The translations under genes and the position numbers were made by a program. A stretch of 64,000 nucleotides of DNA from Zasmidium citrigriseum (taxonomy: Eukaryota; Ascomycota; Dothideomycetes; Mycosphaerellales; Mycosphaerellaceae): contig NHNW01000035.1 of NCBI GenBank assembly GCA_002786025.1, positions 248,001 to 312,000 on the forward strand. The letters are read 5' to 3'. The notes beneath the pieces were generated by a model. It was given only the letters and a program-made list of their open reading frames with translations, was not told the origin of the DNA and made no database searches. Shown here in pieces: positions 54,138 through 63,877 of the stretch. The first letter of the stretch is position 1; each line of letters begins with the position of its first letter.

Positions 54138-54685
54138 CTTGAAGTTTTTGATGGGCCTGACGAGCCCTCAGGTGCAGCAGTGCGAGATGGGAGTGTGATG
54201 TTCAATGCGATCAATGCCCAAGAGCCTCCCAAGTTTCGCGATGCACGGCGGCGCTAGCGCGGCAAGATCCTTGCATTCCGAAGCGCGTTCGTGTGGCTGG
54301 GGGAAGGAGCGGGCCTGTGCGGCGGCGGTTCAATAGTAGACTCCTCGAGTTCTTCCTATTGTCCACGCGACAGTCTGACCCCATTGTCGCCGACGCAACA
54401 ATACACCGCGATTCCTTCTTAATCTCGCCCTCTCCGCCAGTTTGCTCCATCTTGCGACACACCATGTACAACAACGCCGCCGCCAAACCGATCTCATAAA
54501 GAAGCCCGCCTCTCAAAGCCGAACCCGCTGCGCGCTCTGGAATGCGGTCTATTGTGCCGCCGTGATCCTGCGTGTTTCCTTATTCCTCCCCTACCGGATC
54601 TCTATACAACGACGACGGAGTCTGTGGTTTCGCGCGCGCCTGCTTTCCTTTGCATGTCGGTCTCTACCGCTGCGCATTCTTCGCC
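54138..54685. promoter_or_regulatory. Divergent promoter region, uL14m / SET9
   Basis: 548 bp between opposite starts; no TATA box recognised. Short frames on both strands are rejected. Confidence 0.45.
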
Positions 54686-57215
54686 ATGCCTCAAGCCGCC
54701 GACCTCGAGGAGGCGCTGAACAAGAAGGGCGGCCTCACCCTCTCCCAACTCGCCAACTACGACGATATAATCACCGATGCCCTGGTCGACCGCGTACGTA
54801 TCCGCTCGAGCAAGAGGTCGCGGCAGGAGACTGACATCTGTTGCACAGGTCTATTTCTGGGCGACGATCCGTAAGCTGAAAGGCAACTACCACGCCTGTC
54901 GCGGCGTTTCCGAAGAGCACGTTTGCAAGATTCTACAAGATAATGTTGTCATAAATAAAGACTCGGCCGCCGCGCAAGAGAAGCTGTTGCAATTGCCAGG
55001 CCTGAAGAAGTACCACCGTGGTCTCAAGACCGAAGATGAGAGGGAACACTTTGTGCGCCATCTGCGCAAATACATCAACATGTACCTCCCGGACTGTCCG
55101 TTCGAGGTCAGCACCACCAATCGTTATACCATCAACACCGCCGAGGCCTGCATCATTGCTCGCAAGCATATCCGCAAGGGCGAATCCATCAAGTTCTTGT
55201 CTGGCATTCAGGTCGAGCTGTCAGAAGAAGAGGAGAAGGATCTGAACGGAGGCACAGATTTCAGCATCGTCATCTCAAGTCGGCGGAAACGACCATCGCT
55301 CTTCCTCGGCCCAGCACGCTTTGCGAACCACGACTGTCAATCCAACGCCAAACTTCAAACGACTGGACCGCATGGCATTCACATCGTTGCTCGCAAGGAC
55401 ATCGAGGTTGGCGAGGAGATTACAGTCAACTACGGCGAAGACTATTTCGGAGAGGACAACAGAGAATGCTTGTGCAACACATGCGAGAGTCTGCTTCGCA
55501 ACGGCTGGGATCCGCTTGGTCCGATTTTGCCAGAGGAGAGCAGCGATGACGATGAGGAGTCTGACGAAGAAGAGGAGGTCAAGCCTGCTCCTGCGCGCAC
55601 CCAGAGGAAGCCCGACCCAAGCCCGGCAAAGAAGAGGAAGCGCAATGACGAAGATGAAGACTCTGGAGAGGCGAAGCGACCGGTGGGTCGGCCCGCGAAA
55701 TATCACAAGAACGATCCAAGACGAAAGAAGGGCAAGGCAGTCGCGGCATTGATGGGCTCTGAAGATGACGAAGACGAAGACGAAGCGCCTTTCCAAACGA
55801 GTCCGGAATCAGCACAAGCAGAATTCGCGTCGTTTGGGTTTGGACCTCAGATGACTCCTGATCAGCGCAGCGACCCCCTCTTGGACAAGATCATTCGCAT
55901 TCTTGGAAGAGTGGCTGACAGAAACGGCAAAGAGCGTACCCAGAGCTTTGACTCGGCAATCTCATCTGCTGCTTCGGGTGTCTTGACTCCGGTCAGCGCA
56001 GAGCAAGAAGACCAAGAGATGACCGACGCCGAGGATCTCGAACACATGAGCAACGGCCGCACTGCCTTGAGGGGCCAGCGAGGTCGATTTGCAAGCACAA
56101 GACGAAACGGTCTCAGCAGGAACGACAGCACGGACTCTCTGGAAAGCCTGCACGCTTCATCGTCACAGAAGCAATCTGGGACAAAGTTGCCGTCTGTGAA
56201 GAAGGAGCGCAGTGCTTCGGGCCTTCGCTATGTCGAGAACGCAAATGAGGTCGACCCTTATAGCGTTCCACCGACGCCACCACGAGGGGATGGACAGCAG
56301 ACGAAGCGCGGGCGTGGCAGGCCACGCAAACATGCAAAGTCAGACGAGTCCGGCGAAACTACGACAACGGATCCGAGTTCGCCGTCTTCCAGCGGCACTG
56401 ACAACTCCTCTGCGGTCTCACAAGCCTCGAGCGCCACCTCAATGGACACGTCATTTAGCAAGGGCAACATCGCTCAAGGCATCTGCGACATGTTCACCAC
56501 CGGCCGCGATTCTGAAGAACGCGGCACGACTCTGAAAGAAGAGGTCAAAATCACCCAGACACGGACGGCCATCACTCGGACACGAAGCCGCACGCAGCTG
56601 TTGACGCAGCAGAAGACCGTCGACACGACCCTTCTCTCACCAGAGAAGGCCGCGCGAGGCAGAGATGCGCTACGCAAGAGCCCGCGTGGTAAAGGTGTTT
56701 CACCATCCGCGGCACCAATGCTCAGCATCGAAAAGACTGAGTCCCAAGATGATGACGAAGAGATCGTTCGTGGAGACCCCCGTACTCCAGGCGACTACCA
56801 CCTCTGCGAGGCTCTTCTCGTCGGTCAATACCACCGATGGGTGGAGTGCAGAAACTGCGATGAGCATTTCGTACAGCCAGAGGCATACCAGACCCGCATC
56901 GCCTGCCCACGATGCGAGCGTCACAGCAAGCTTTACGGCTACTACTGGCCCAAGACTGACAAGGAGGGCAAACACGATAAAGAAGAACGCATTCTCGATC
57001 ATCGGCAGATCAACCGGTTTATTGACCCAGAAGAAGAGCGATTCGAACGCAAGGGCAGAAAGGCACTTGCAGAAGTGTTACGTGAGAAAGAGGAGAAAGA
57101 GCTGAGCGCAAAGCGGGAGAGCATGGAGATGGGCGACAGGATCGAGCGATCGTTCCGCGTTTCTAAGAGACGCAGCGAGAGCCGTCGCCAGAAATCCGCA
57201 AGGATTACGATGTGA
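54686..57215 (+). CDS. SET9: Histone H4-K20 methyltransferase SET9 (Suv420 family), 824 aa
   Basis: Methylates H4 Lys20, linked to DNA-damage checkpoint signalling and heterochromatin. Exons 54686-54793 and 54849-57215; a 55-bp intron joins VDR/VYFWATIRK. The N-terminal Suv420 helical part (LTLSQLANYDDIITDALVD, KYINMYLPDCPFEV) precedes the SET domain: GESIKFLSGIQVELSEEEE, RPSLFLGPARFANHDCQSNA, VGEEITVNYGEDYFGEDN, and post-SET CLCNTC. The remaining ~540 residues are acidic/basic disordered sequence with an AT-hook-like KRGRGRPRK. A C-terminal Cys module (VECRNCDEHFVQPEAYQTRI..CPRCERHSKLYGYYWPKTD) also occurs in fungal Set9. Confidence 0.94.
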
Positions 57216-57870
57216 TGTGGACGACGAGCAACATTTTCCCAACGTCGTCAAGATGAGATGATACGCGAGAGGAGGATTCTGTACTTCTACTTTTTCAACA
57301 ACTCGACAGACACCAGCGAGCGAGCGAGTCGGCTTACTTTTTTTGCTTTGCGATGCATAGCGTGGGAGAAAAAGCGATGGATGGGCGGCAACTTTGCATA
57401 TGCTTTGCTTTACTGCATTTGCTTGGGGTTCGTGGGCGGGTCAGGCTCATCATGCTCGGGAAAGGATGGAGTGGCACAATTGCAGCTGACATCAAGGGAG
57501 GTGGTACACCATGCACATAGCCGTTCGGCGCGTGTTCTGATTAGGCTGAGGCAACTGTACGTTCCGCTTGGAAGTTTCCCACCCCTAGTCCCTTTTCTCT
57601 TTTTGCCTGCAGTCCGCACTGCTTTCTCTTCTTTGGCTCATCCACAGATTGTTTGCTACGTGGTCGTGTTGCCTTCTGATCCCTTTCATTGCTCACCGTC
57701 TCTTTGGATCGGCCGCGTCCTCGCACCGCTTCTTCTGTGCTTCCCTATCTTTCACCTCCTTTTCTCCTCGGCTGCTGCCATCACCGCTTCTCTTCTTTCT
57801 TGTTTACGCCCATTGACACACTTCACCACACACGTCGAAACCCAACAAACCCGAACAGAAGAATACGATC
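57216..57870. other. Intergenic region
   Basis: SET9 3' UTR, then a C/T-rich leader (about 57700-57870) ahead of the next gene. A long frame that spans 57258-58037 in another phase is a shadow. Confidence 0.45.
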
Positions 57871-59538
57871 ATGGGCCTCTACCCCTCCAAAACCGAACTC
57901 TTCCTCCCCTCCGAAACCCTCCTCCGCTGCTCCCCCGACCGCTGCTACTGCCGCAACGGCCACCACCGCGACTCCTCCTCGTGGTGGTACGTCGAGCGGG
58001 GCGGCGACGGACGCGAGCGATACAAATCCGCCGATGAGATGATGTCCGCTTTACTCAATGGAGGAGGTGGTGGAGGAGGAGGAGGAGGTATGTGGCCCGC
58101 GTGGAAGGACCCTTCGCAGTGGAATATTCGGGATATGGAGCGGTTTGGGGAGTTTTTTGGGGAGTGGCAGGCGAGGGAGATGGGGCGGAAGGGGAGGTTT
58201 GGTGGCGGGGGTGTTGGGAGGGGGGAGTTTGAGAGAATGCAGAGTGAAATTGAGGAGAGGTTTCGACGGATGGCGGAGGGGAATGAGGAGCGGGATGCTT
58301 TCCTTTTTGGGAGTGAGAGGGAGAGGAGGAAGGAGATGTTTCAGGGGAATGTTTTGAGGATGATTCAGGAGTTGTGGCCGCAGATGATGCAGATGGCTGC
58401 GATGGGTGGTGGTGGGCAGGGGATGGGATTGAATAACCCTTTTGGGGGAGTAGGGGGAGGGATGCCGCCGATGGGGTTCCCGACGCCGAATATCCCAACG
58501 TGTGGCACGCCGGGTATGATGGGTGGTGGAGTTGGCGGTGGTGGATGGCCTCAAACGCCTTTCCCTGGAAATGCCAACCCGTATGGTGGAGGCAACAATT
58601 TTGCGAACGGGATGTATTCTCCACCGGGAGGGATGCAATATCCGATGGATCCGAACGGATTCAACAATCGCTATACTCATCGAAGGAGGAGACCTACCCA
58701 ATTCTTCGACGAGGAGATGGAAGACGGCAATATCCACATGGCAAATCCATATCCAAATATTCACCGGCCTGCGCGGTTTGGGCGGGGCCGATATGGAGAT
58801 GACGGTGGTATCCCTGGCTTTGGAGGCGGTGAGTACGTAGAGCATGTCCCTGGGCGGCTCTCAGAGTCCCAATGCTAACTGTCAATAGCTTCCCCTATGC
58901 CGCCGCCCCGCCGACCTTCAGGTAGTGGTCCTCCTGGTGGCGATCTAGGAGGCGGTGGCCTCGCGTATGACGATCCGCTCAATGCCGGGTACGATGTCCC
59001 TCCTTATCGCCCACGAGACCCGCTGCGACCACGGCGGACGTATGCCGAGCAGCCCGATGTGCTACGACCTGATCCAGTCGCACTAGCAACATCACCGAGG
59101 ATCACCACGCCTCTAGCGGAGCCTGCTGTCGCTGCTACTTCGCCCATTATCGACCCGACTGGAGGTATCCACGTCTCACAAACCACGACCACGACCAATG
59201 CCTTTCCTGGAGTCCGGCAGAATGTCCCGTCATCCGGCATCGTTGTCGAAGAGACCTTTGGTGAGCCAGAGATGGGACCGTCAATTCGGCATGGTGCAAC
59301 ACCGACGTTCTTTGGCGTCCGCATCAGGGCCACTCCTGTTGATCCATTACGCCCTGCTCACCCGGGCCGACCACCGCCATACCCGGCTGATACAAGTCTC
59401 TCGGGGCTTGAGGGACGAGCAAACAGAGCTAAGCGGGAAGTGCGATTTGCTGATCAAGAACGAGTGAGCCGATTGGGGCAGAGTGGAAGAGTCAGGGAGG
59501 AAGACGTTGGTGAGGGTCCTTCGAGGGGTGATATTTGA
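57871..59538 (+). CDS. Gly/Met/Pro-rich protein, 535 aa, unknown function
   Basis: Exons 57871-58828 and 58889-59538; the 60-bp intron has branch GCTAAC and a TCAATAG acceptor. The N-terminal 70 residues look folded, with three Cys (LLRCSPDRCYCRNGHH). A GGGGGGGGGG run follows, then a charged helical block (WNIRDMERFGEFFGEWQARE, ERMQSEIEERFRRMAEGNEE) and a Gly/Met/Asn/Pro low-complexity region resembling prion-like or RNA-binding tails. A second exon of Pro-rich sequence completes it. No family recognised. The sense strand changes from C-rich to very G-rich at about 58060. Confidence 0.72.
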
Positions 59539-59785
59539 TCACGAGTGCTACATCTGATCTCTCCTGATCCCCCATTCTCGAGTGAAACGAATGACCAAAT
59601 ACTTGTATACTTGAGTAGGATTCTTCATCCATCCACCGTCTTCAGCCTTCACATTCCTCCGCGTACAATCCTCCAACCCAAACTTTACAGCCGCACTAGC
59701 GCAAACTTAAAACTGCCGAAGCCAACGTCAAGTGAATCCGGCTATCCGCAGCTTTTACCGACAACACCCACCACTCCTTCTCAAC

Positions 59786-60457
59786 ATGGCAGCAACGAAA
59801 GCAGAAGGTCCTCTGGGCTTTGATGTGAATATAGCGGATCCAAAAGCGAGAATAGACGCCTATATCGACAATTATCGCAATGATCCAGATTATCAGGTAC
59901 TTCCGAGGCACACACCCACTACCATGAAGCTGACATGGCACAATGAAGGGCTTCGAAGGCAACATAATGCGCAACATGAAAGTCCTCTCCGTAAACCACC
60001 ACTCCGACTCATCCAGCCTCGTCACAACCCTCTTCGAACTCCCCGTCACCAAACAACTGTGCAGTCCCATGGACAACATGCACGGCGGCTGCGTGGCCAC
60101 CCTCGCCGACATGGCCACGACTATGGCCACGGCTCCCCTCGCACAAAAAGGCTTCTGGGAATTCGGAGGCCTTTCGAGGACGTTGAATGTGACGTATTTG
60201 AAACCAGTGAAGTTGGGGTATGTTGTGAGAGTGGAGTGTCAGGTTAGGAGTATTGGGAAGAGGCTTTGTGAGTTTGAGATGAGTGAGTGGTGATTGGGAT
60301 GAGGTTGCTGACGATTGGTGATAAAGCTGTGATTCAGTGTATTGTTCGAGAGAAAAGTACGGGCGAGATGTTGGCTTTGGCAGAACACGGGAAGAGTGCG
60401 CTGCAGGATCAACAGTTCCCAATGCAGATGACAGATGGTAAGAAGGGCAATCTGTAG
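59786..60457 (+). CDS. Hotdog-fold acyl-CoA thioesterase (THEM2/ACOT13-like), 191 aa
   Basis: Exons 59786-59896, 59949-60282 and 60327-60457; introns of 52 and 44 bp restore DPDYQ/GFEGNIMR and CEFEM/TVIQCIV. The core is NMHGGCVATLADMATTMA (the hotdog helix with the HGG turn and Asp), then the strands LSRTLNVTYLKPVKLGYVVR and VECQVRSIGKRLCEFE. This is the PaaI/ACOT13 arrangement, which hydrolyses acyl-CoA thioesters. The N-terminal ~50 residues are an extra extension without a clear targeting sequence. The ATG at 59786 is the first in the frame. Confidence 0.88.
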
Positions 60458-60580
60458 AGGCTCGAGGTTGACGAAGAATATATAGTTATATACAGAAGCC
60501 TAGAATGTGTTCCCATCCCTCTTATGTTCGCCCTTTAGCCGCACTTCGCCTGGGCTTGCTCGACGCTGCGCTTGTACCTC

Positions 60581-60766
60581 TTACTCGGCCATCTGAAGGA
60601 CACAAACAGGACCCTTCATCTGCCATGGCAAGAGCTTCGCCTGGATGACACAGACAGGACCCGGCGTCTGCCACGGAAGCAGTTGCTTCTGGATGACACA
60701 GATCTTTCCGCCGGTGATGATTGGGTACCTCTTTCCGAGGACTTCGTTGTTGTGTTGGACTGCCAT
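60581..60766 (-). CDS. Small CaaX-like repeat peptide, gene A, 61 aa
   Basis: A short leader (MAVQHNNEVLGKRYPIITGG) is followed by three related units: GGKICVIQ-KQLLPWQ, GPVCVIQ-AKLLPWQ and GPVCVLQ-MAE (end). Each unit centres on Cys-aliphatic-aliphatic-Gln, a CaaX-like tetrapeptide, but only the last one is near the C-terminus and it is followed by MAE. A dibasic KR lies in the leader. No signal peptide is present. Support for it being a gene: two paralogous neighbours with the same unit, the same ending (CVLQM-x-E), a matching TATA region ~100 bp upstream and CACGTG further up. Function unknown; a repeat-type peptide precursor is my best guess. Confidence 0.7.
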   Translation of the reverse strand: MAVQHNNEVLGKRYPIITGGKICVIQKQLLPWQTPGPVCVIQAKLLPWQMKGPVCVLQMAE

Positions 60767-60862
60767 ATTGTCTGGTGTTTGGTTTAGATGTGTTGCTGCT
60801 AGCAAGCGAATGTGATGTGTTTGGTTTCGGCGAGGGCAGGAAATGAGGATAGGCTGGGCGAC

Positions 60863-61023
60863 GAGCTATTTAAGTATCTTGGCTTCGTTCTGGTGGCAAT
60901 GGCCACGTGGGTTCCAGGCATAGAAAGTCCTTTCATGTCGAAATTAGAACCGCGGCAGTTGAAAGAGGCGAAAGGGGACTCGTGGAATGCATTTCAGGGT
61001 CGTTGGCCTTAGTATTGTTCTCA
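60863..61023 (-). promoter_or_regulatory. Promoter module of repeat-peptide gene A
   Basis: Read on the plus strand: gagctatttaagtat (60863-60877), CACGTG (60904-60909) and tattgttctc (61013-61022). The same three elements occur upstream of genes B and C. Confidence 0.6.
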
Positions 61024-61752
61024 GCATGAGGAGCGGGACTGATGACAAGAGGGCGGCTTCATTGTGGATTTTGAACAAAGACGATTGTCTGTCTTACAGT
61101 AACTCCAAGGGTGAGAAAAAATGACATCAAAGCGGCAAGGAACCTAGGCCCTACGTTTGGTTCGAGTAGTCGTACAATGGATTGCGATGCTCGGGAAGCA
61201 GGATATCCGGATTACACACATAGCCCATACAGAATTGTGAAGTCAGAGAGATTTTTCTGCTCTTGTCCAAAAAAGGAAGCTGCAACTGCCATTAGTTGCT
61301 TGAGCTAAAAAACTTCGCTGGCCGTGATCGACAAGGCTTGGTTCGATGAGGAAGTTGGTGCTCGTATTGCACGTGTAGGCCGGCCGAAGTAGGGCTTTCG
61401 AAGTGCTTCCAAGTTTCAGTGATCGATGTTGACACTGTAATGGTCTGCGCTTGCTGTTAATGCGCAGACGGTGCGGCCACGTGCTGTGCTAGTCTACTCA
61501 AGCGTGCCGTCACTTCCTTAATCTTCGACCAGAAGTAATCCTCATTGATGGAAAATTGGATTTTGACAACAAATGGCATGTAACATCGACACCGATGAAG
61601 CGATCATTTGACGTCGTCTACGAGCTTGCTCGGCGACCGATCACAATCGTCATGTGCAAAACATGTGCCAAGCAAATGTATAAGAAGGAACGATGGTAGA
61701 ACTTTCAAGCCTCTAACAACAAATTGTAACAGACTTCAGTCACAAGCCCAAG
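61024..61752. other. Intergenic region
   Basis: Between the promoter of gene A and the secreted protein gene. Short frames only. The stretch directly before 61753 (CAAC-rich, 61720-61750) looks like a 5' leader. Confidence 0.4.
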
Positions 61753-62282
61753 ATGAAGCTCGTTCGATTGACCCTCATGGCCGCTGCGGCCATCCTGGCT
61801 CATGCCCAACAAGACACATCCGGCAACACCCTTGCCGAGTTCGACTGTTCTTCTGCAACCTTCCCAGGTACGTTCAATACCCCTTCAATGCCATCGAACA
61901 TCAAATCTTCTAACCCCCTTCTCCAGCCGGCATCGATGGCGACCCGCCGCCAATCTCCCAATTCTCAAGCGCCGGCTCCGTGACCATCGACGGCCAAAAA
62001 GTCACCAACGTCAACTGCCAACGCGACCCCATCAATCCCGACAACGGCCACCTGGCATACTGCGTCTTCTCGGACAGCAGACTGGACGGAGGCTCCGTGT
62101 CAATCCATTTCAATTTCACTCCCGCTGGAGGAGAATGCGCGATGAACTTCGGATACAAGGGGACGTCGTATAGTACGGGAGGGAATGGCCAGCCTGATAC
62201 GACGCCGAGCTGTGCTACGTCGAAGTGTGGCGTGGAGGCGTTTTCTTGCGATGTGCAGGCCAAGTGTTACTTTAACTACTAG
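61753..62282 (+). CDS. Small secreted cysteine-rich protein, 156 aa
   Basis: Exons 61753-61867 and 61927-62282, 59-bp intron (GTACGT...CTCCAG) splitting an Ala codon (TFP/AGIDGDPPP). A signal peptide (MKLVRLTLMAAAAILAHA) precedes ~138 mature residues with eight Cys (FDC, VNC, AYC, GEC, PSC, SKC, FSC, AKC), enough for four disulphides. The middle is beta-rich (SVTIDGQKVTNVNC, GGSVSIHFNFTPAGGEC), and it ends in CYFNY. Size, Cys content and secretion fit fungal effectors or cell-wall proteins; I do not recognise a named family. It lies between two members of the repeat-peptide family but on the opposite strand. Confidence 0.82.
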
Positions 62283-62524
62283 TGGCGATGCTCGATCGTC
62301 GGGGGTCTGAAGGATACGAGAAGGGGAGATGAGGCATGTTCGATAGTTTGCGCAGTTCACTCTTTAAACCAATTTACCAAAGATCAGACTGGCGCTTCAA
62401 ATATGTTGAAACATTGCTTGACATGAAGATCAAAGGGGCAGTGGACCATTTATGATTGCCATCTATCTATCTAGACCTGAATGCCCACCCTCTGATTGTC
62501 CCGTCGACCCTACGTTCCGGTCGT

Positions 62525-62659
62525 CTACTCGTAGTTCATCTGAAGGACACAGCCGTACTTCCCCTTTCTGGAGGAATGCTGGAGAACACAGCCGTACTTT
62601 CCCTTCCTGGAGGAGTGCTGGAGCTCACAGCCGTATTTGCCGCCCTTTGCGTAGGTCAT
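62525..62659 (-). CDS. Small CaaX-like repeat peptide, gene B, 44 aa
   Basis: Nearly the whole protein is repeats: MTYA, then KGGKYGCELQHSSR, KGKYGCVLQHSSR and KGKYGCVLQMNYE. The 13-residue unit is bounded by basic RK pairs that could be processing sites. Each unit carries a CaaX-like C-(V/E)-L-Q. The ending CVLQMNYE parallels CVLQMAE of gene A. DNA of the units has diverged while the peptide is kept (AGG/AGA Arg, GTT/GTC Val, CAC/CAT His), which argues for selection on protein. No signal peptide. A TATA-like ctataagtat lies ~100 bp upstream. Confidence 0.68.
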   Translation of the reverse strand: MTYAKGGKYGCELQHSSRKGKYGCVLQHSSRKGKYGCVLQMNYE

Positions 62660-62755
62660 GTTGATTGTGCTGGAGTTGTTGGGGTTTGTTGAAGTCTCTG
62701 TTGAAGCTCGTGTTGATTGGATGAGATGAAGTCGGAAGAGGAGACGTTCATGATA

Positions 62756-62954
62756 GAGCTATAAGTATGATCAGTGGTCCTTTGAGAGGCATCACTTGGC
62801 ATACGGGGATATTAGCGGTTGCCACGTGGGCGGCTCAGGATCAATGCATGTTTACCCCTGACGAGTCTTGGTAGTCTTGGTATTGATTGAACAATGCCTC
62901 GATAGGATGAATGTGGGAGGCTGTGCTCTCTTGATATTGTTCTCAAAGACAAAG
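62756..62954 (-). promoter_or_regulatory. Promoter module of repeat-peptide gene B
   Basis: Plus-strand reading: gagctataagtat (62756-62768), CACGTG (62823-62828) and tattgttctcaaagacaaag (62935-62954). Spacing closely matches gene A. Confidence 0.6.
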
Positions 62955-63091
62955 CAACGGTCCATTTTTATCTCCTCTAGTCGTCTATCTAGCTAGGCCT
63001 GGATGCATATTCTCTTGACAGCCGTGCGTTCTGGCCGATGTCTCCATCTCCTTCTCCGAGAGCTAGCACTTGGACATTCTCGCCCCCGTCC

Positions 63092-63301
63092 CTAGAAAAG
63101 AGGAAGATCGCTGGCAATCGGCGAGCCTTGGACCGTGCACATGTATCCAGGAGGTGCCGACATCTGAAGGGCGCACATGTAACCGGGAGGCGCCGCCATG
63201 TGAAGAACGTTCGTGTATCCCGCTCCGTGGGACTGCAACTCACACATATACCCAGGAGGGGCTGCCATCTAAAGGACGCACATATAGCCTGGTGGTGTCA
63301 T
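63092..63301 (-). pseudogene. Repeat-peptide gene C, interrupted by a nonsense codon
   Basis: From ATG at 63301 the frame reads MTPPGYMCVL and then TAG (63269-63271), where genes A and B have CAG (Gln): a single C-to-T change. The frame then continues MAAPPGYMCELQ, a decayed unit SHGAGYTNVLH, MAAPPGYMCALQ, MSAPPGYMCTVQ and GSPIASDLPLF to TAG at 63092-63094. The 12-residue unit APPGYMC-x-L-Q differs from A and B outside the C-x-(L/V)-Q core. It may be a dead copy, may initiate at the ATG right after the stop (58 aa), or may rely on readthrough. Confidence 0.62.
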
Positions 63302-63454
63302 TTTGATCGTTGGGGTTGTTTGTGTTGAGAACCTGGCAGGCGAAGATGCTAGACATGTCAACTTCAATCGTTGGAGACGTATCGAATACTTACTTTGAAG
63401 GATCTGAGTTTCGAAGCGGTTGGGGAGAAGACCTGTCTCTGTTGGGACAGAACT

Positions 63455-63704
63455 GACGCTATAAGTAAATAGATGCAAGTGGCAATCAGGCTTTGACTTT
63501 CCATCCCTTGCTTTGGGATCGATAAGAGTGCATCAGTGGCTACGGGAAGAGTACCTCGGATCCTGAAGACTCCCGCATCTCTCGTTATACTTGGCATTGT
63601 CCTTGGCAAATGCCGATGTTGATGGAGATGCCGTGTTAGTATTGTCCTTAGAGACAAAGACGTCCTTTAGGTCTCGGCATGAACATGCGTTTGGCTGCCA
63701 CGTG
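63455..63704 (-). promoter_or_regulatory. Promoter module of repeat-peptide gene C
   Basis: Plus-strand reading: gacgctataagtaaat (63455-63470), tattgtccttagagacaaag (63641-63660) and CACGTG (63699-63704). The elements match B but their order is changed and spacing is longer. Confidence 0.5.
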
Positions 63705-63877
63705 CAGGCCACGAGGTCCACTTGGCATTGTCAACGGACTGAGCAGATGCTCTACTTTGAGGTGGACGGGTATGTCGAGCGAATAGCGTCGGAGTTGAGT
63801 GTCTGACCAAAGGTAAGTAACAAAGCCTCAATCGCCACTCACACGGCAGAGGTCGAACCCAACAAAACACTCCTCGC
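63705..63877. other. Intergenic region
   Basis: Between the gene C upstream module and a partial frame at the window edge. Nothing recognised. Confidence 0.4.

Larger units (their letters stand above)
62420..63710. repeat. Tandem-duplicated ~0.6-kb locus (genes B and C)
   Basis: The 3' flank, gene, leader, TATA region and upstream elements recur twice in order with moderate divergence. Example: ccatctatctatctagacc.. (62458 on) versus gtcgtctatctagctaggcc (62980 on). Gene A (60.5-61.0 kb) is a more distant copy. Confidence 0.6.

Noticed and set aside
54211..54834. Frames on both strands between uL14m and SET9
   Set aside because: Fall in a divergent promoter and the SET9 leader; no conserved pattern.
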